Positions 1 to 8,411 of a stretch of DNA of 64,000 bases are shown piece by piece. How positions within the stretch are numbered: position 1 is the stretch's first letter; every line of letters begins with the position of its first letter. Both the position numbers and the translations under genes were made by a program. Origin of the DNA: Jejuia sp040720935 (GTDB lineage Bacteria; Bacteroidota; Bacteroidia; Flavobacteriales; Flavobacteriaceae); the NCBI RefSeq assembly GCF_040720935.1, contig NZ_JBFDAE010000005.1, positions 235,913-299,912 of the forward strand, read 5' to 3'. The notes below the pieces were generated by a model. That model did no database searches, had not been told where the DNA came from, and saw only the letters and a list, made by a program, of their open reading frames with translations.

Positions 1-101
1 CTGAGCAACCCCTTTTGTTTTGCCCATCTACCATTACCATCCATAATAATGGCAATGTGTTTTGGTAGCGCTTCAAGTAGTATGTTGTCTTTTAAATCCA
101 T
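1..101 (-). CDS. uppS: Isoprenyl (undecaprenyl) diphosphate synthase, N-terminal part only
   Basis: Only the first 33 or so codons lie in the window; the gene runs off the left edge. The translated start contains HIAIIMDGNGRWAKQKG, the hallmark cis-prenyltransferase motif whose Asp binds Mg2+ and diphosphate. The family makes the C55 lipid carrier used for peptidoglycan and O-antigen assembly. Its ATG overlaps the stop codon of the upstream DUF6089 gene by one base (TAATG), which implies translational coupling. In Bacteroidota this gene is usually followed by bamA and skp/ompH, outside this window. Confidence 0.93.
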   Translation of the reverse strand, partial: MDLKDNILLEALPKHIAIIMDGNGRWAKQKGLL

Positions 102-793
102 TAGTTAACGCAATAACAAGGGTTCTCGCCAAATGTGTAAGTTAAGGTAATTCCTGAAAACACATACCAATCATTATTATTTATATTCCCAAATTGGAAG
201 GTGTCTCTAAATTCGGAATCAGGGATACTACCATCAATTTCATCTGAAAGTGTGTAGCGTGCGCCAACTTCGATCCCTAGAATAAAATTCTCTATAAAGC
301 GCATTTTAAAACCTAGAGCCATCGGTATGCCATATGCCCAACTTTTGGTGTTTTCTGAAGTTAAAACCCCATTATTAAAATAATTGTTATCGTGACTTGC
401 AAGGCTAATTCCAGTATATAAATAAGGAGTTGCTACGGGTTTTCTGTTGTGTAAATTATAGTTTAGGAACGTAAATTCCATACCTGCCGAAACTTCAAAA
501 ATATTAGTGTTGAAACTATAACCGCGTTGTTGGCGTCTAGGATCGTCTGAATTTGCATCGATACCTTCTAATTCGCTAAAAATCACGGACACTCTATAAG
601 AATGTCTCGCGCTCCTGTTCCATTTATAAATTCCTCCAAATGCTGCTTGGTTGGGTGAGATATAATCGGTTGCGCCAACATCGCCAATAAAGTTGCTCCC
701 TCCCACAAAAACACCAATTTCATTGATTTGAGAGAAACTTAATTGCACTGTTAACATGCTAATAATTAATAGGGTAACGTACCGCATAGCCAT
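101..793 (-). CDS. DUF6089 family outer-membrane beta-barrel protein
   Basis: A 230-residue protein with an N-terminal signal peptide (hydrophobic stretch about residues 5-20, ending SFSQ) and alternating aromatic strands ending in a typical barrel strand (LTYTFGENPC). It matches the DUF6089 family, found in Bacteroidota just upstream of uppS and bamA. It probably sits in the outer membrane; its role is not known, and the conserved context only hints at envelope assembly. A second Met at residue 3 is an alternative start. The stop overlaps the uppS start by 1 bp. Confidence 0.85.
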   Translation of the reverse strand: MAMRYVTLLIISMLTVQLSFSQINEIGVFVGGSNFIGDVGATDYISPNQAAFGGIYKWNRSARHSYRVSVIFSELEGIDANSDDPRRQQRGYSFNTNIFEVSAGMEFTFLNYNLHNRKPVATPYLYTGISLASHDNNYFNNGVLTSENTKSWAYGIPMALGFKMRFIENFILGIEVGARYTLSDEIDGSIPDSEFRDTFQFGNINNNDWYVFSGITLTYTFGENPCYCVN

Positions 794-911
794 TTAAAGT
801 TTGCAAATATAATAAATAAGATGTGCCTATTGCAATTTGTATTGAATAGTATGTGTGTAAAACTGAATTTATAGTGAATTATTGTTTAGAATTGATAAGT
901 GAAAGGGGTGT

Positions 912-1796
912 TTAGTTCCGGTTGTCTTCCCCCCAAAGCATTTTCTTCCGAAGTGTTTTTAAAAAGCTTTCATCCAGTAAATCAATCATTTTAATTTTGA
1001 AGTCCGCTTTTTTAATAGTGATAATCGTATCATTATCCAGAGTGGCAATTCTTGAATCTAAAGATAACAAGTGTTGTTCTTCCCGTCCACGCACCTTTAG
1101 TTGTATTTTGGTAGAATCTGGAATTACCAAAGGGCGTGCACTAAGATTATGAGGCGCTATTGGCGTTAAAACAAAACTATTTGCGCCAGGTGTAATTACG
1201 GGGCCGCCACAACTTAACGAATATCCGGTAGAGCCTGTTGGCGTTGAAACTATCAGGCCATCGCTCCAATAAGAAGTTAAATACTCGCCGTCTAAAAGTG
1301 TTTCCACAGTAATCATAGAAGTGGTGTTTTTTCTGCTTACCGCTACTTCGTTCATGGCAAAATTTAAATCTAAAATATCTTCATTTTCAGGCGAGGTTTC
1401 TATAGCTAACAAGCTGCGTTCAGAAATCTTATATCGTCCGTCAATAATATTCTGGATTGCTTTTTCTATGTCCTCGACTTGAATGGTGGCTAAAAAACCC
1501 AGTCGTCCAGTATTGATGCCAACAATGGGAATGTCAAGTTTCATAACTAGCATAATGGCTCTTAAAATAGTGCCATCGCCACCAATACTAATTAACAAAT
1601 CATAAGATTCATCTAAGTTTTCAAAGGTTTCAAACGTATCGTAAAACGTTCTTTTTGTGGATACAGATTTTATAAGTTCAGAAAATTCTGCTTCAATATA
1701 AACTGCAATATCTTTTTTAGCTACATAATTGAGTAATGTGTCAACCGAAGTCAATGTGTATTTATTGTTGAAACGTCCAAAAACGGCAATCTTCAT
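912..1796 (-). CDS. nadK: NAD kinase
   Basis: A 294-residue ATP-dependent NAD kinase that makes NADP in the cytoplasm. Visible motifs are GGDGT (about residue 73, catalytic Asp), NTGRLGFLA, and GSTGYSLSCGGPV in the C-terminal beta-rich domain. Length is normal for the family. It lies downstream of the CBS-domain gene (37-bp gap) and upstream of DUF6089/uppS on the same strand, the usual Bacteroidota order pdxJ / CBS / nadK / DUF6089 / uppS, with pdxJ divergent. Confidence 0.97.
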   Translation of the reverse strand: MKIAVFGRFNNKYTLTSVDTLLNYVAKKDIAVYIEAEFSELIKSVSTKRTFYDTFETFENLDESYDLLISIGGDGTILRAIMLVMKLDIPIVGINTGRLGFLATIQVEDIEKAIQNIIDGRYKISERSLLAIETSPENEDILDLNFAMNEVAVSRKNTTSMITVETLLDGEYLTSYWSDGLIVSTPTGSTGYSLSCGGPVITPGANSFVLTPIAPHNLSARPLVIPDSTKIQLKVRGREEQHLLSLDSRIATLDNDTIITIKKADFKIKMIDLLDESFLKTLRKKMLWGEDNRN

Positions 1797-1833
1797 TGGT
1801 ATAATTTTTAATTACTAAATGCTCACAATGAGT

Positions 1834-2493
1834 TTAAATATTTAGGTATTTATTCAAATAATCCGACCGGTCTTTTAAACTTTGCTTAAAACTATCTTCT
1901 TCGTGACCAGAAGCAATATTATAACTGTACCGTCTGAAGGTTTGAATAATATCGTTTAAACCGGTATTGCCAATTTTTAAAGTAACTTGTACAATATCGT
2001 TTTTCATTTTTGAAACAAAAGCCCCTAAAATTTTTCCGTTATTGGACTCAACTATTTGGCTAATTTCGCTAAACGAATAATCATTAATGCCTTTTTCAAT
2101 CACTAAAACACCTCCTGCTTCGTAGAAAAATGGCGATTCGTTAAATAATCCTATAACGTCATTGAGTTCATAGTAACCTATATAATTATTTTGTTCATTT
2201 AAAATAGGCATAATATTCGCGGAATTTTGAGCAAAGGCTTCTAAAACATCAAGCCACATAGTGTTTTCTTTTACGAAGAAATCTTCAATGGTGTGTAAAT
2301 AATCGCTCAGGTATTTCTCGCTTTCAAAACAATGTACATCCATTTCAAAAAAAGTGCCCAAAAACACACCGTTTTCGTCCATAACTGGAATATGGGAATA
2401 GGTAAGCTGATTAAAAAGCTGTTGCAATTCGCTTATTTTGCTTTTGGTACTTAGCGGTTTTATATCGTTTATAATGAATTCTGAAAGTTTCAT
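1834..2493 (-). CDS. CBS domain-containing protein
   Basis: A 219-residue protein beginning MKLSEFIINDI; the frame stays open a further 11 codons upstream to 2526, but the Met at 2493 gives the family's usual start. Two CBS domains (about residues 5-130) show HIPVMDENG and NIMPILNEQNNYIGYY-type strands, followed by a C-terminal ACT-like segment (about 130-205). CBS pairs bind adenosyl ligands and act as energy sensors; the partner here is unknown. Position between nadK and the divergent pdxJ is conserved in flavobacteria. Confidence 0.85.
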   Translation of the reverse strand: MKLSEFIINDIKPLSTKSKISELQQLFNQLTYSHIPVMDENGVFLGTFFEMDVHCFESEKYLSDYLHTIEDFFVKENTMWLDVLEAFAQNSANIMPILNEQNNYIGYYELNDVIGLFNESPFFYEAGGVLVIEKGINDYSFSEISQIVESNNGKILGAFVSKMKNDIVQVTLKIGNTGLNDIIQTFRRYSYNIASGHEEDSFKQSLKDRSDYLNKYLNI

Positions 2494-2556
2494 ATGGAAT
2501 ATGATGTTATACTGCAAATTAATCAAAAAAATAGTACTTAGGGCTGTTCTACTTTG

Positions 2557-2564
2557 TATTTTTG
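2557..2564 (+). promoter_or_regulatory. Putative -7 promoter element for pdxJ
   Basis: TATTTTTG matches the Bacteroidota TAnnTTTG -7 consensus and lies 18 bases before the chosen pdxJ ATG at 2583. No clear -33 TTTG is seen at the right distance. The site supports starting pdxJ at 2583 rather than 2562, because a start at 2562 would fall inside the promoter. Confidence 0.5.
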
Positions 2565-2582
2565 TGCTTTAAAATAGAATTG

Positions 2583-3293
2583 ATGACAAAGTTAAGCGTA
2601 AATATTAACAAGATTGCAACTTTAAGGAATTCAAGAGGAGGCGATGTGCCTAATGTAGTGCAATTTGCAAAAGATGTACAGCGTTTTGGAGCAGAGGGTG
2701 TTACCATTCATCCAAGACCAGATGAGCGTCATATTCGTTACCAAGATGCGCGAGATTTAAAACCTGAGGTTTATACCGAATATAACATTGAAGGCAATCC
2801 AATACACTCTTTTATTGATTTGGTATTGAGTGTAAAACCAACTCAAGTAACGCTTGTTCCAGATGCGGAAGACGCCATTACAAGTAATGCAGGTTGGGAT
2901 ACAATTACTCATAAAGACTTTTTAATTGATGTGATTAAGGAATTTCAAAATAACGGCATTCGGACTTCAATTTTTGTGGATCCAGTTTTAGAGCAAATAG
3001 AAGGTGCAAAAGCCACGGGAACAGATAGGATTGAATTATATACTGAAGGTTTTGCACATCAATACGGTTTAGGAAATAAAAACGGAATAAAACCATATAC
3101 CGAAAGTGCTATTTTAGCCAATAAATTAGATTTGGGCATTAATGCAGGTCATGATTTATCGTTGGATAATATTCAATTTTTCAAGGAAAATATTCCAAAT
3201 TTATTAGAGGTATCAATCGGACATGCTTTAATAGCTGAAAGTTTATATTTAGGTGTAGAAAACGTGATACAGATGTATTTGCGTAAGCTTTAA
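2583..3293 (+). CDS. pdxJ: Pyridoxine 5'-phosphate synthase
   Basis: A 236-residue TIM-barrel enzyme condensing 3-amino-1-hydroxyacetone phosphate with deoxyxylulose 5-phosphate to form pyridoxine 5'-phosphate (vitamin B6 pathway). Motifs seen: LSVNINKIATLRNSRG at the N-terminus (NVDHVATLRNARG in proteobacteria), HPRPDERHI, and the phosphate-binding GINAGHDL. Length fits the family. The chosen start, eighth codon of the open frame, is MTKLSVNINK, which aligns with family starts and lies just after a TATTTTTG promoter element. Confidence 0.96.
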   Translation: MTKLSVNINKIATLRNSRGGDVPNVVQFAKDVQRFGAEGVTIHPRPDERHIRYQDARDLKPEVYTEYNIEGNPIHSFIDLVLSVKPTQVTLVPDAEDAITSNAGWDTITHKDFLIDVIKEFQNNGIRTSIFVDPVLEQIEGAKATGTDRIELYTEGFAHQYGLGNKNGIKPYTESAILANKLDLGINAGHDLSLDNIQFFKENIPNLLEVSIGHALIAESLYLGVENVIQMYLRKL

Positions 3294-3383
3294 TAAGTTG
3301 GCAGTTTACAGTCGCGGTGTTCAAAAATCGTTAATCAACAATTGTTACTCGTTAAACAAAGAAGGGTAATCACATAACAGTTT

Positions 3384-3409
3384 CCCTCCTTCGGAGGGAT
3401 TAAGGGAGG
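3384..3409 (+). promoter_or_regulatory. Palindrome carrying an SD-like sequence before the hydrolase gene
   Basis: CCCTCC-TTC-GGAGGG forms a 6-bp GC-rich hairpin (3384-3398). Just downstream, AAGGGAGG (3402-3409) lies 3 bases before the ATG at 3413. It is the clearest anti-SD match in the window, in a phylum where SD sequences are rare. The left arm CCCTCC can pair either with the inner GGAGGG or with the outer GGGAGG, so it could mask the ribosome site. The sequence resembles small dispersed palindromes rather than a dedicated regulator. Confidence 0.4.
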
Positions 3410-3412
3410 AAA

Positions 3413-4177
3413 ATGATATTACATTCAAACATTATAGGAGAAGGAAAACCATTCGTAATCCTACATGGTTTTTTAGGTATGAGCGATAATTGGAAAACCC
3501 ATGGCAAAAATTTGTCGGAACTCGGTTTTGAAGTGCATCTGGTCGATCAACGAAACCATGGGCAAAGTTTTCATGCAGAAGAATTTAGTTATGAAGTGCT
3601 TGTAGCAGATTTAAAAAACTATTGCGAAGCACATGATTTAAATGATATGGTGCTTTTAGGGCATTCCATGGGCGGAAAAACAGCGATGTTGTTTGCTACG
3701 GAATATCCTGAACTAGTTTCAAAATTATTAGTAGCCGATATTTCGCCTCGTTTCTATCCTGTACATCATGATGCGATTTTGGAAGGATTGAGTGCTTTAG
3801 ATTTCAATGAGATAAAAAGTAGAGGAGAAGCAGATAAAGTGTTAAGCAACTATGTGTCAGACGCTGGTACCCGAATGTTTTTATTAAAAAATCTCTATTG
3901 GGTTGAAAAAGGACAATTAGGATTACGCATCAACTTAGAGGTTTTAAAGAATGAAGTTGCCGAAGTTGGAGAATCCTTACCAAGCTACGCAAGGTTTGAA
4001 AAAGACACTTTGTTTTTAAGAGGAGACCGCTCAGAATATATTGGTGTTGGCGATGAAAGCATTATTAAAAACCATTTTCCAAACGCTCAAATTGTAACGA
4101 TAGCTAATGCAGGCCATTGGTTGCATGCCGAAAACCCTAAGGATTTTTTTGAGGCGGTGTTGGGTTTTGTACAATAA
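3413..4177 (+). CDS. Alpha/beta-fold hydrolase (YbfF-like esterase)
   Basis: A 254-residue alpha/beta hydrolase. The nucleophile elbow is GHSMGGK (about residues 82-88, Ser nucleophile), the oxyanion-region motif is HGFLGMSDNW near the N-terminus, and the C-terminal catalytic His lies in NAGHWLHAE. This pattern is typical of the YbfF/abhydrolase_1 esterases acting on short acyl esters. No signal peptide, so cytoplasmic. It follows pdxJ by 120 bp with its own SD-like site. The natural substrate cannot be told from sequence. Confidence 0.9.
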   Translation: MILHSNIIGEGKPFVILHGFLGMSDNWKTHGKNLSELGFEVHLVDQRNHGQSFHAEEFSYEVLVADLKNYCEAHDLNDMVLLGHSMGGKTAMLFATEYPELVSKLLVADISPRFYPVHHDAILEGLSALDFNEIKSRGEADKVLSNYVSDAGTRMFLLKNLYWVEKGQLGLRINLEVLKNEVAEVGESLPSYARFEKDTLFLRGDRSEYIGVGDESIIKNHFPNAQIVTIANAGHWLHAENPKDFFEAVLGFVQ

Positions 4178-4207
4178 ATTAGTTCGTACTTTTAAAATAA
4201 AATAATC

Positions 4208-4555
4208 ATGAATCTAATAATCAGACTTTTATTAAACGCCATCGCCGTATTTGCATTGGCCCATCTTTTAAGTGGTGTGCAAGTCGATAGTTATTTAACC
4301 GCAATTATCGTTGCTTTAGTGCTTGCGGTTTTAAATCTTTTGGTAAAACCTCTTTTGGTCATTTTCACCTTACCAGTGACCATACTTACTTTAGGCTTGT
4401 TTCTTTTAGTAATTAACGGATTAATGATTCTTCTAGCCGATGAATTTATCAATGGGTTTTCCGTAGCTAATATTTGGTGGGCGATCTTATTTAGCATCCT
4501 ATTATCTGTACTGCAATCACTTTTACAATCTTTACTTAAAGAAGATAATATCTAG
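4208..4555 (+). CDS. Phage holin family protein (four-TM superfamily IV type)
   Basis: A 115-residue, strongly hydrophobic protein with about four membrane segments (residues 4-22, 28-48, 53-75, 88-108) and the family's typical LNLLVKPLLVIFTLPVTILTLG region. It matches PF04020 (mycobacterial 4 TMS holin family), which is widespread and chromosomal in bacteria. Despite the name there is no phage context here, so lysis is not implied. It begins 30 bp after the hydrolase gene and may be co-transcribed. Confidence 0.88.
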   Translation: MNLIIRLLLNAIAVFALAHLLSGVQVDSYLTAIIVALVLAVLNLLVKPLLVIFTLPVTILTLGLFLLVINGLMILLADEFINGFSVANIWWAILFSILLSVLQSLLQSLLKEDNI

Positions 4556-4867
4556 TAAATACTCGTTTTTCTTTTTTTTGGAGTTTAGTATCTGCTTTTT
4601 GGAATTTTAATGCTTTATGGCTTCACTCCTGGCTAGTTTGTTGTATGCCATTTTTTAAGTTGAACAGGTATTGTAAATCAACTAATTAAAAACTTTGCTG
4701 GGATGTAAAAATATACTAATTTTGCATCCCAATTTTAATATTGAATAATGCTTCAAATTTTTTCGAAGTTACAATTGAAATTGTCATTCCCATAAAAACG
4801 GGAATCTAGTATATAAGGTTACAAAACCTATTGTTAAACGCCTTACTAAAGGCTTATATCATTCAAA
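4556..4867. other. Intergenic region before tig: dispersed-repeat copy, promoter and hairpin
   Basis: This 312-bp gap holds no gene. At 4561-4652 it carries a T-rich stretch similar to 21461-21546 (shared gtttttctttttttggagtt / ttggaattttaat blocks). A TTTG-N19-TAATTTTG promoter lies at 4694-4724. A palindrome, ATTCCC (4786-4791) paired with GGGAAT (4800-4805), lies in the predicted tig leader and resembles the common small intergenic repeat also seen near 42374-42389. Confidence 0.6.
4694..4724 (+). promoter_or_regulatory. Promoter for tig
   Basis: TTTG at 4694-4697 and TAATTTTG at 4717-4724 are separated by 19 bases, matching the Bacteroidota sigma-A consensus (-33 TTTG, -7 TAnnTTTG) in both boxes and spacing. 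Transcription would begin near 4731, giving a leader of about 135 nt before the trigger factor ATG. Confidence 0.65.
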
Positions 4868-6196
4868 ATGAATATTACAAGAGAAAACGTAGATGCATTA
4901 AATGCGGTAGTAAAGGTAGATATCGCTAAAGAAGATTACAGCGATACAGTAGAAAAAATCTTATCAGATTACCGTAAAACAGCAAATATCCCGGGATTTA
5001 GAAAAGGACATGTACCAATGGGAATGGTTAAAAAACAATACGGCAAAGCTGTTTTGGTTGATGAGGTTAACAAGTTGTTACAAGATGCGTTAAATAAATA
5101 TTTAACAGAAGAGAAATTGGATGTCTTAGGACAGCCACTACCAAAAACCCAAGATGAAATAGATTGGGATTCTGATGGTTTTACCTTTGAATTTGAATTA
5201 GGATTAGCTCCAGAATTTGAAGTGAACCTTAAAAGCAAAAAATCAATTACGCATTATAATATCGTTGCCGATAAGAAAATGATTGATGAGCAAATAGAGC
5301 GCATCCAAAAGCAATATGGAAAGCTAGTGTCTCAAAATACTGTTGAAAAAGACAGCGAGATTACTGGAACTTATACAAATGAAGAAGAGGAAATTGATAA
5401 TACCGTAACTTTAACTTTAGACAAGTTTAAAGGTAAAGCAACTGCAAAACAATTTGTTGGAGCTAAGGTTGGTGATGTTATCGCATTAAGTACAAAAGGG
5501 CTTTATGAAGATGACCACGAGTTAATGCATGCTTTAAAAGTGGAGCACGATAGAGCTCACGGTTTAGATATTGAAGTGTCTTTTACAATTACAGAAATCA
5601 ATAAGCGCGAATTGGCCGATTTAGATCAAGAATTGTTTGATAAATTATTTGGTAAAGGTGAAGTGACTTCAGTTTCAGAATTAAGGGATAAGATTAAAGA
5701 AGATGCTGAAAAGCAGTTCAAACAACAGTCTGATCAAAAATTATTGAATGATGTTACAGAGCATTTAGTTGAGAACACAAAATTTGATTTACCTGCTGAA
5801 TTCTTAACAAAGTGGATGCAAACCGCTGGCGAGCAAGAGATGGATGAAGCCCAAGCAAAAGAGGAATACGAAAAGTCTGAAAAAAGCCTGCGTTACCAAT
5901 TAATTGAAGGAAAATTAATTGAAGGTCACGATATTCAAGTGACTATAGATGATATTAAAGATCATGCCAAGGAAATGATAAAAGGGCAAATGGCACAGTT
6001 TGGTCAAATGAATCCTTCAGATGAAGAACTTGACGGAATAGCTGCTCGTGTTTTAGGAAACCAAGAAGAAGCACGTAGAATCTCAGAACAATTGATAAGC
6101 CAAAAATTAATCGCCTTATACAAAGAAAAAGCAAACTTAAAAGTAAAGGAAATGAGTTACGAAAAGTTTGTTAAAGAAGTGTATGGCGATAAGTAA
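4868..6196 (+). CDS. tig: Trigger factor, ribosome-associated chaperone
   Basis: A 442-residue trigger factor. The N-terminal ribosome-binding domain has the signature NIPGFRKGHVPMGMVKKQYG (residues about 41-60; GFRxGxxP docks on ribosomal protein L23). The middle FKBP-like region is divergent, as is usual in Bacteroidota, and a long helical C-terminal chaperone domain follows (about 250-442). It assists folding of nascent chains and possesses or has lost prolyl isomerase activity; that cannot be settled here. It precedes clpP and clpX, the classical tig-clpP-clpX order, but a strong terminator separates it from clpP. Confidence 0.97.
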   Translation: MNITRENVDALNAVVKVDIAKEDYSDTVEKILSDYRKTANIPGFRKGHVPMGMVKKQYGKAVLVDEVNKLLQDALNKYLTEEKLDVLGQPLPKTQDEIDWDSDGFTFEFELGLAPEFEVNLKSKKSITHYNIVADKKMIDEQIERIQKQYGKLVSQNTVEKDSEITGTYTNEEEEIDNTVTLTLDKFKGKATAKQFVGAKVGDVIALSTKGLYEDDHELMHALKVEHDRAHGLDIEVSFTITEINKRELADLDQELFDKLFGKGEVTSVSELRDKIKEDAEKQFKQQSDQKLLNDVTEHLVENTKFDLPAEFLTKWMQTAGEQEMDEAQAKEEYEKSEKSLRYQLIEGKLIEGHDIQVTIDDIKDHAKEMIKGQMAQFGQMNPSDEELDGIAARVLGNQEEARRISEQLISQKLIALYKEKANLKVKEMSYEKFVKEVYGDK

Positions 6197-6219
6197 TCAA
6201 ATAATAATTCATTATATTT

Positions 6220-6255
6220 ATGCGCTTAAATCACTATGATTTAAGCGCATTTTTG
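6220..6255 (+). terminator. Intrinsic terminator after tig
   Basis: A perfect 14-bp stem (ATGCGCTTAAATCA, 6220-6233, with TGATTTAAGCGCAT, 6237-6250) with a 3-base loop, followed by five T. It lies 24 bp after the tig stop, so tig is probably a separate unit from clpP. Confidence 0.85.
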
Positions 6256-6339
6256 TCCGCTAATAGTTTATTTAAAACATGAAATTTAATTCACCTTATT
6301 GTAAATCAGGGTGATAATCAAAAAAATATAGAACCTACT

Positions 6340-7014
6340 ATGGATTACGGTAAAGAATTTGAAAAATTCGCAATTAAAGATCAAGGCATCAGTAGCACAT
6401 ACTACAATAAAATTATTAGTAGCATGTACCCAACTAACTTAACACCAAACATTATTGAAGAACGCCAGATGAACATCGCTATTTTTGATGTGTTTTCTCG
6501 TTTAATGATGGATCGTATTATCTTTCTTGGCACAGGAATCAACGATCAGGTGGCTAATATCATTCAAGCACAATTGTTGTTTTTAGAAAGTACTGATGCT
6601 AATAAAGACATTCAAATATATATCAATTCACCAGGAGGTAGTGTTTACGCTGGTTTAGGTATTTACGATACCATGCAGTTTATCAAGCCCGACGTAGCAA
6701 CAATTTGTACGGGTATGGCAGCATCAATGGGTGCGGTTTTATTGTGTGCCGGCACAAAAGGAAAACGTAGTGGTTTAACACATTCTCGTGTCATGATTCA
6801 CCAACCAATGGGAGGTGCACAAGGTCAGGCAAGTGATATAGAAATTACTGCAAAGGAAATCATGACGTTAAAAGAAGAGCTTTATAAAATAATTAGTAAG
6901 CATTCGGGTCAGGACTACGACAAAGTATATGAAGATAGTGATAGAGACTACTGGATGAAGTCTGATAAGGCCAAGGAATACGGCATGATAGACGAGATTT
7001 TAGCTCGCAAATAA
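6340..7014 (+). CDS. clpP: ATP-dependent Clp protease proteolytic subunit
   Basis: A 224-residue ClpP serine protease. Catalytic Ser129 lies in GMAASMG and His154 in MIHQPMGG; the INSPGGSV motif (about residues 95-102) shapes the oxyanion hole. It assembles into a two-ring 14-mer that degrades proteins unfolded by ClpX, encoded 74 bp downstream. The N-terminal extension before the core (about 35 residues) is normal for flavobacteria and is probably a processed propeptide. Confidence 0.98.
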   Translation: MDYGKEFEKFAIKDQGISSTYYNKIISSMYPTNLTPNIIEERQMNIAIFDVFSRLMMDRIIFLGTGINDQVANIIQAQLLFLESTDANKDIQIYINSPGGSVYAGLGIYDTMQFIKPDVATICTGMAASMGAVLLCAGTKGKRSGLTHSRVMIHQPMGGAQGQASDIEITAKEIMTLKEELYKIISKHSGQDYDKVYEDSDRDYWMKSDKAKEYGMIDEILARK

Positions 7015-7088
7015 TTTTTTTGTACTTTTATAAGTCCAAATAGCAAAAATGTAAGTAGTAAAACTACTTCCCTAAAATATAATGATTA

Positions 7089-8321
7089 ATGGCAAAAGAA
7101 GAATTAGAATGCTCGTTTTGTGGCAGGAAAAAACCGGAAACCAACTTGTTGATTGCGGGTCTAGACGCTCATATTTGCGATAGATGTATTGAGCAAGCGC
7201 ACGGTATTGTTTTGGAGGAATCCAAGCAAAGCGATAGCAACGATTTATCTGCAGAATTAAAGCTTAGAAAGCCACAACAAATTAAATCTTTTCTTGATGA
7301 ATATATCATCGGGCAGGAAATGACCAAAAAGGTCATGTCTGTTGCGGTTTATAATCATTATAAACGTTTATTGCAAGTGCCTTCCAATGATGATATTGAG
7401 ATTCAAAAAAGTAATATCATTATGGTTGGGCAAACTGGTACAGGTAAAACCTTAATGGCAAAAACCATTGCTAGAATGTTGAATGTTCCTCTTGCTATTG
7501 TAGATGCTACTGTTTTAACAGAAGCAGGATATGTTGGTGAAGATGTAGAAAGCATTTTAACACGTTTATTACAAGCTGCAGATTATAATTTAGAAAAAGC
7601 CGAAAAAGGTATCGTCTTTATTGATGAAATTGATAAGATTGCCAGAAAAAGTGATAATCCATCCATTACCCGTGATGTTTCAGGAGAAGGTGTGCAACAA
7701 GCTTTATTAAAACTTTTGGAAGGTACCGTAGTAAATGTACCGCCAAAGGGAGGAAGAAAACATCCTGATCAAAAATTCATTGAAGTGAACACCGAAAATA
7801 TATTATTTATCGCTGGTGGTGCTTTTGATGGTATCGAGCGTGTGATTTCAAAGCGTTTAAACATGAAGGCAGTAGGTTATGCCGCATCTATGTCTGATGA
7901 TGTTGTAGATCAACAAAATTTACTGCAATACATCATTCCGAAGGATTTAAAGGATTTTGGATTAATTCCAGAAATTATCGGAAGACTTCCAGTATTGACG
8001 TACATGGATCCACTAGATGCCAAAACATTAAGAGCCATTCTTACAGAACCTAAAAACGCCATTATTAAGCAGTATAAAAAACTGTTTTCTATGGACGATA
8101 TCGAATTCACTATTACCGATGGCGCTCTTGAGTTTATTGTAGGTAAAGCAATTGAATATAAATTAGGGGCAAGAGGTTTGCGTTCTCTATGTGAAGAAAT
8201 TTTAACCGATGCCATGTTCGAATTACCAAGTAGCAATGATAAAAAATTGAATGTTACTAAAGTATATGCTGAAGATAAATTGTCTAAAACAACACTCAAA
8301 AAATTGAAAGCGGTTTCTTAG
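7089..8321 (+). CDS. clpX: ATP-dependent Clp protease ATPase subunit ClpX
   Basis: A 410-residue AAA+ unfoldase. The N-terminal C4 zinc-binding domain shows CSFCGRKK and CDRCIEQ (residues about 9-36) for adaptor and substrate binding. The ATPase core has Walker A GQTGTGKT, Walker B VFIDEIDKIA and the pore-associated GGRKHPDQ loop. It feeds substrates to ClpP, encoded just upstream. A terminator follows at 8349. Confidence 0.98.
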   Translation: MAKEELECSFCGRKKPETNLLIAGLDAHICDRCIEQAHGIVLEESKQSDSNDLSAELKLRKPQQIKSFLDEYIIGQEMTKKVMSVAVYNHYKRLLQVPSNDDIEIQKSNIIMVGQTGTGKTLMAKTIARMLNVPLAIVDATVLTEAGYVGEDVESILTRLLQAADYNLEKAEKGIVFIDEIDKIARKSDNPSITRDVSGEGVQQALLKLLEGTVVNVPPKGGRKHPDQKFIEVNTENILFIAGGAFDGIERVISKRLNMKAVGYAASMSDDVVDQQNLLQYIIPKDLKDFGLIPEIIGRLPVLTYMDPLDAKTLRAILTEPKNAIIKQYKKLFSMDDIEFTITDGALEFIVGKAIEYKLGARGLRSLCEEILTDAMFELPSSNDKKLNVTKVYAEDKLSKTTLKKLKAVS

Positions 8322-8348
8322 TTTTTTGAGTAAATAATTATAATAAAG

Positions 8349-8379
8349 AGCATTCTGTTTATTCAGAATGCTTTTTTTA
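8349..8379 (+). terminator. Intrinsic terminator after clpX
   Basis: AGCATTCTG (8349-8357) and CAGAATGCT (8364-8372) form a 9-bp stem with a 6-base loop, followed by a run of T. It closes the clpP-clpX unit 28 bp after the clpX stop. Confidence 0.85.
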
Positions 8380-8411
8380 TTTTTGAAAAGATTTTAAAAT
8401 GTAATATTATT

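Noticed and set aside
3294..3383. Possible tRNA or small RNA in the gap after pdxJ
   Set aside because: A GGTGTTCAAAAATCG stretch recalls a T-loop, but no cloverleaf can be formed.
4208..4555. Holin-like gene as evidence of a prophage
   Set aside because: PF04020 proteins are ordinary chromosomal genes in many bacteria; no phage genes or attachment sites are near.
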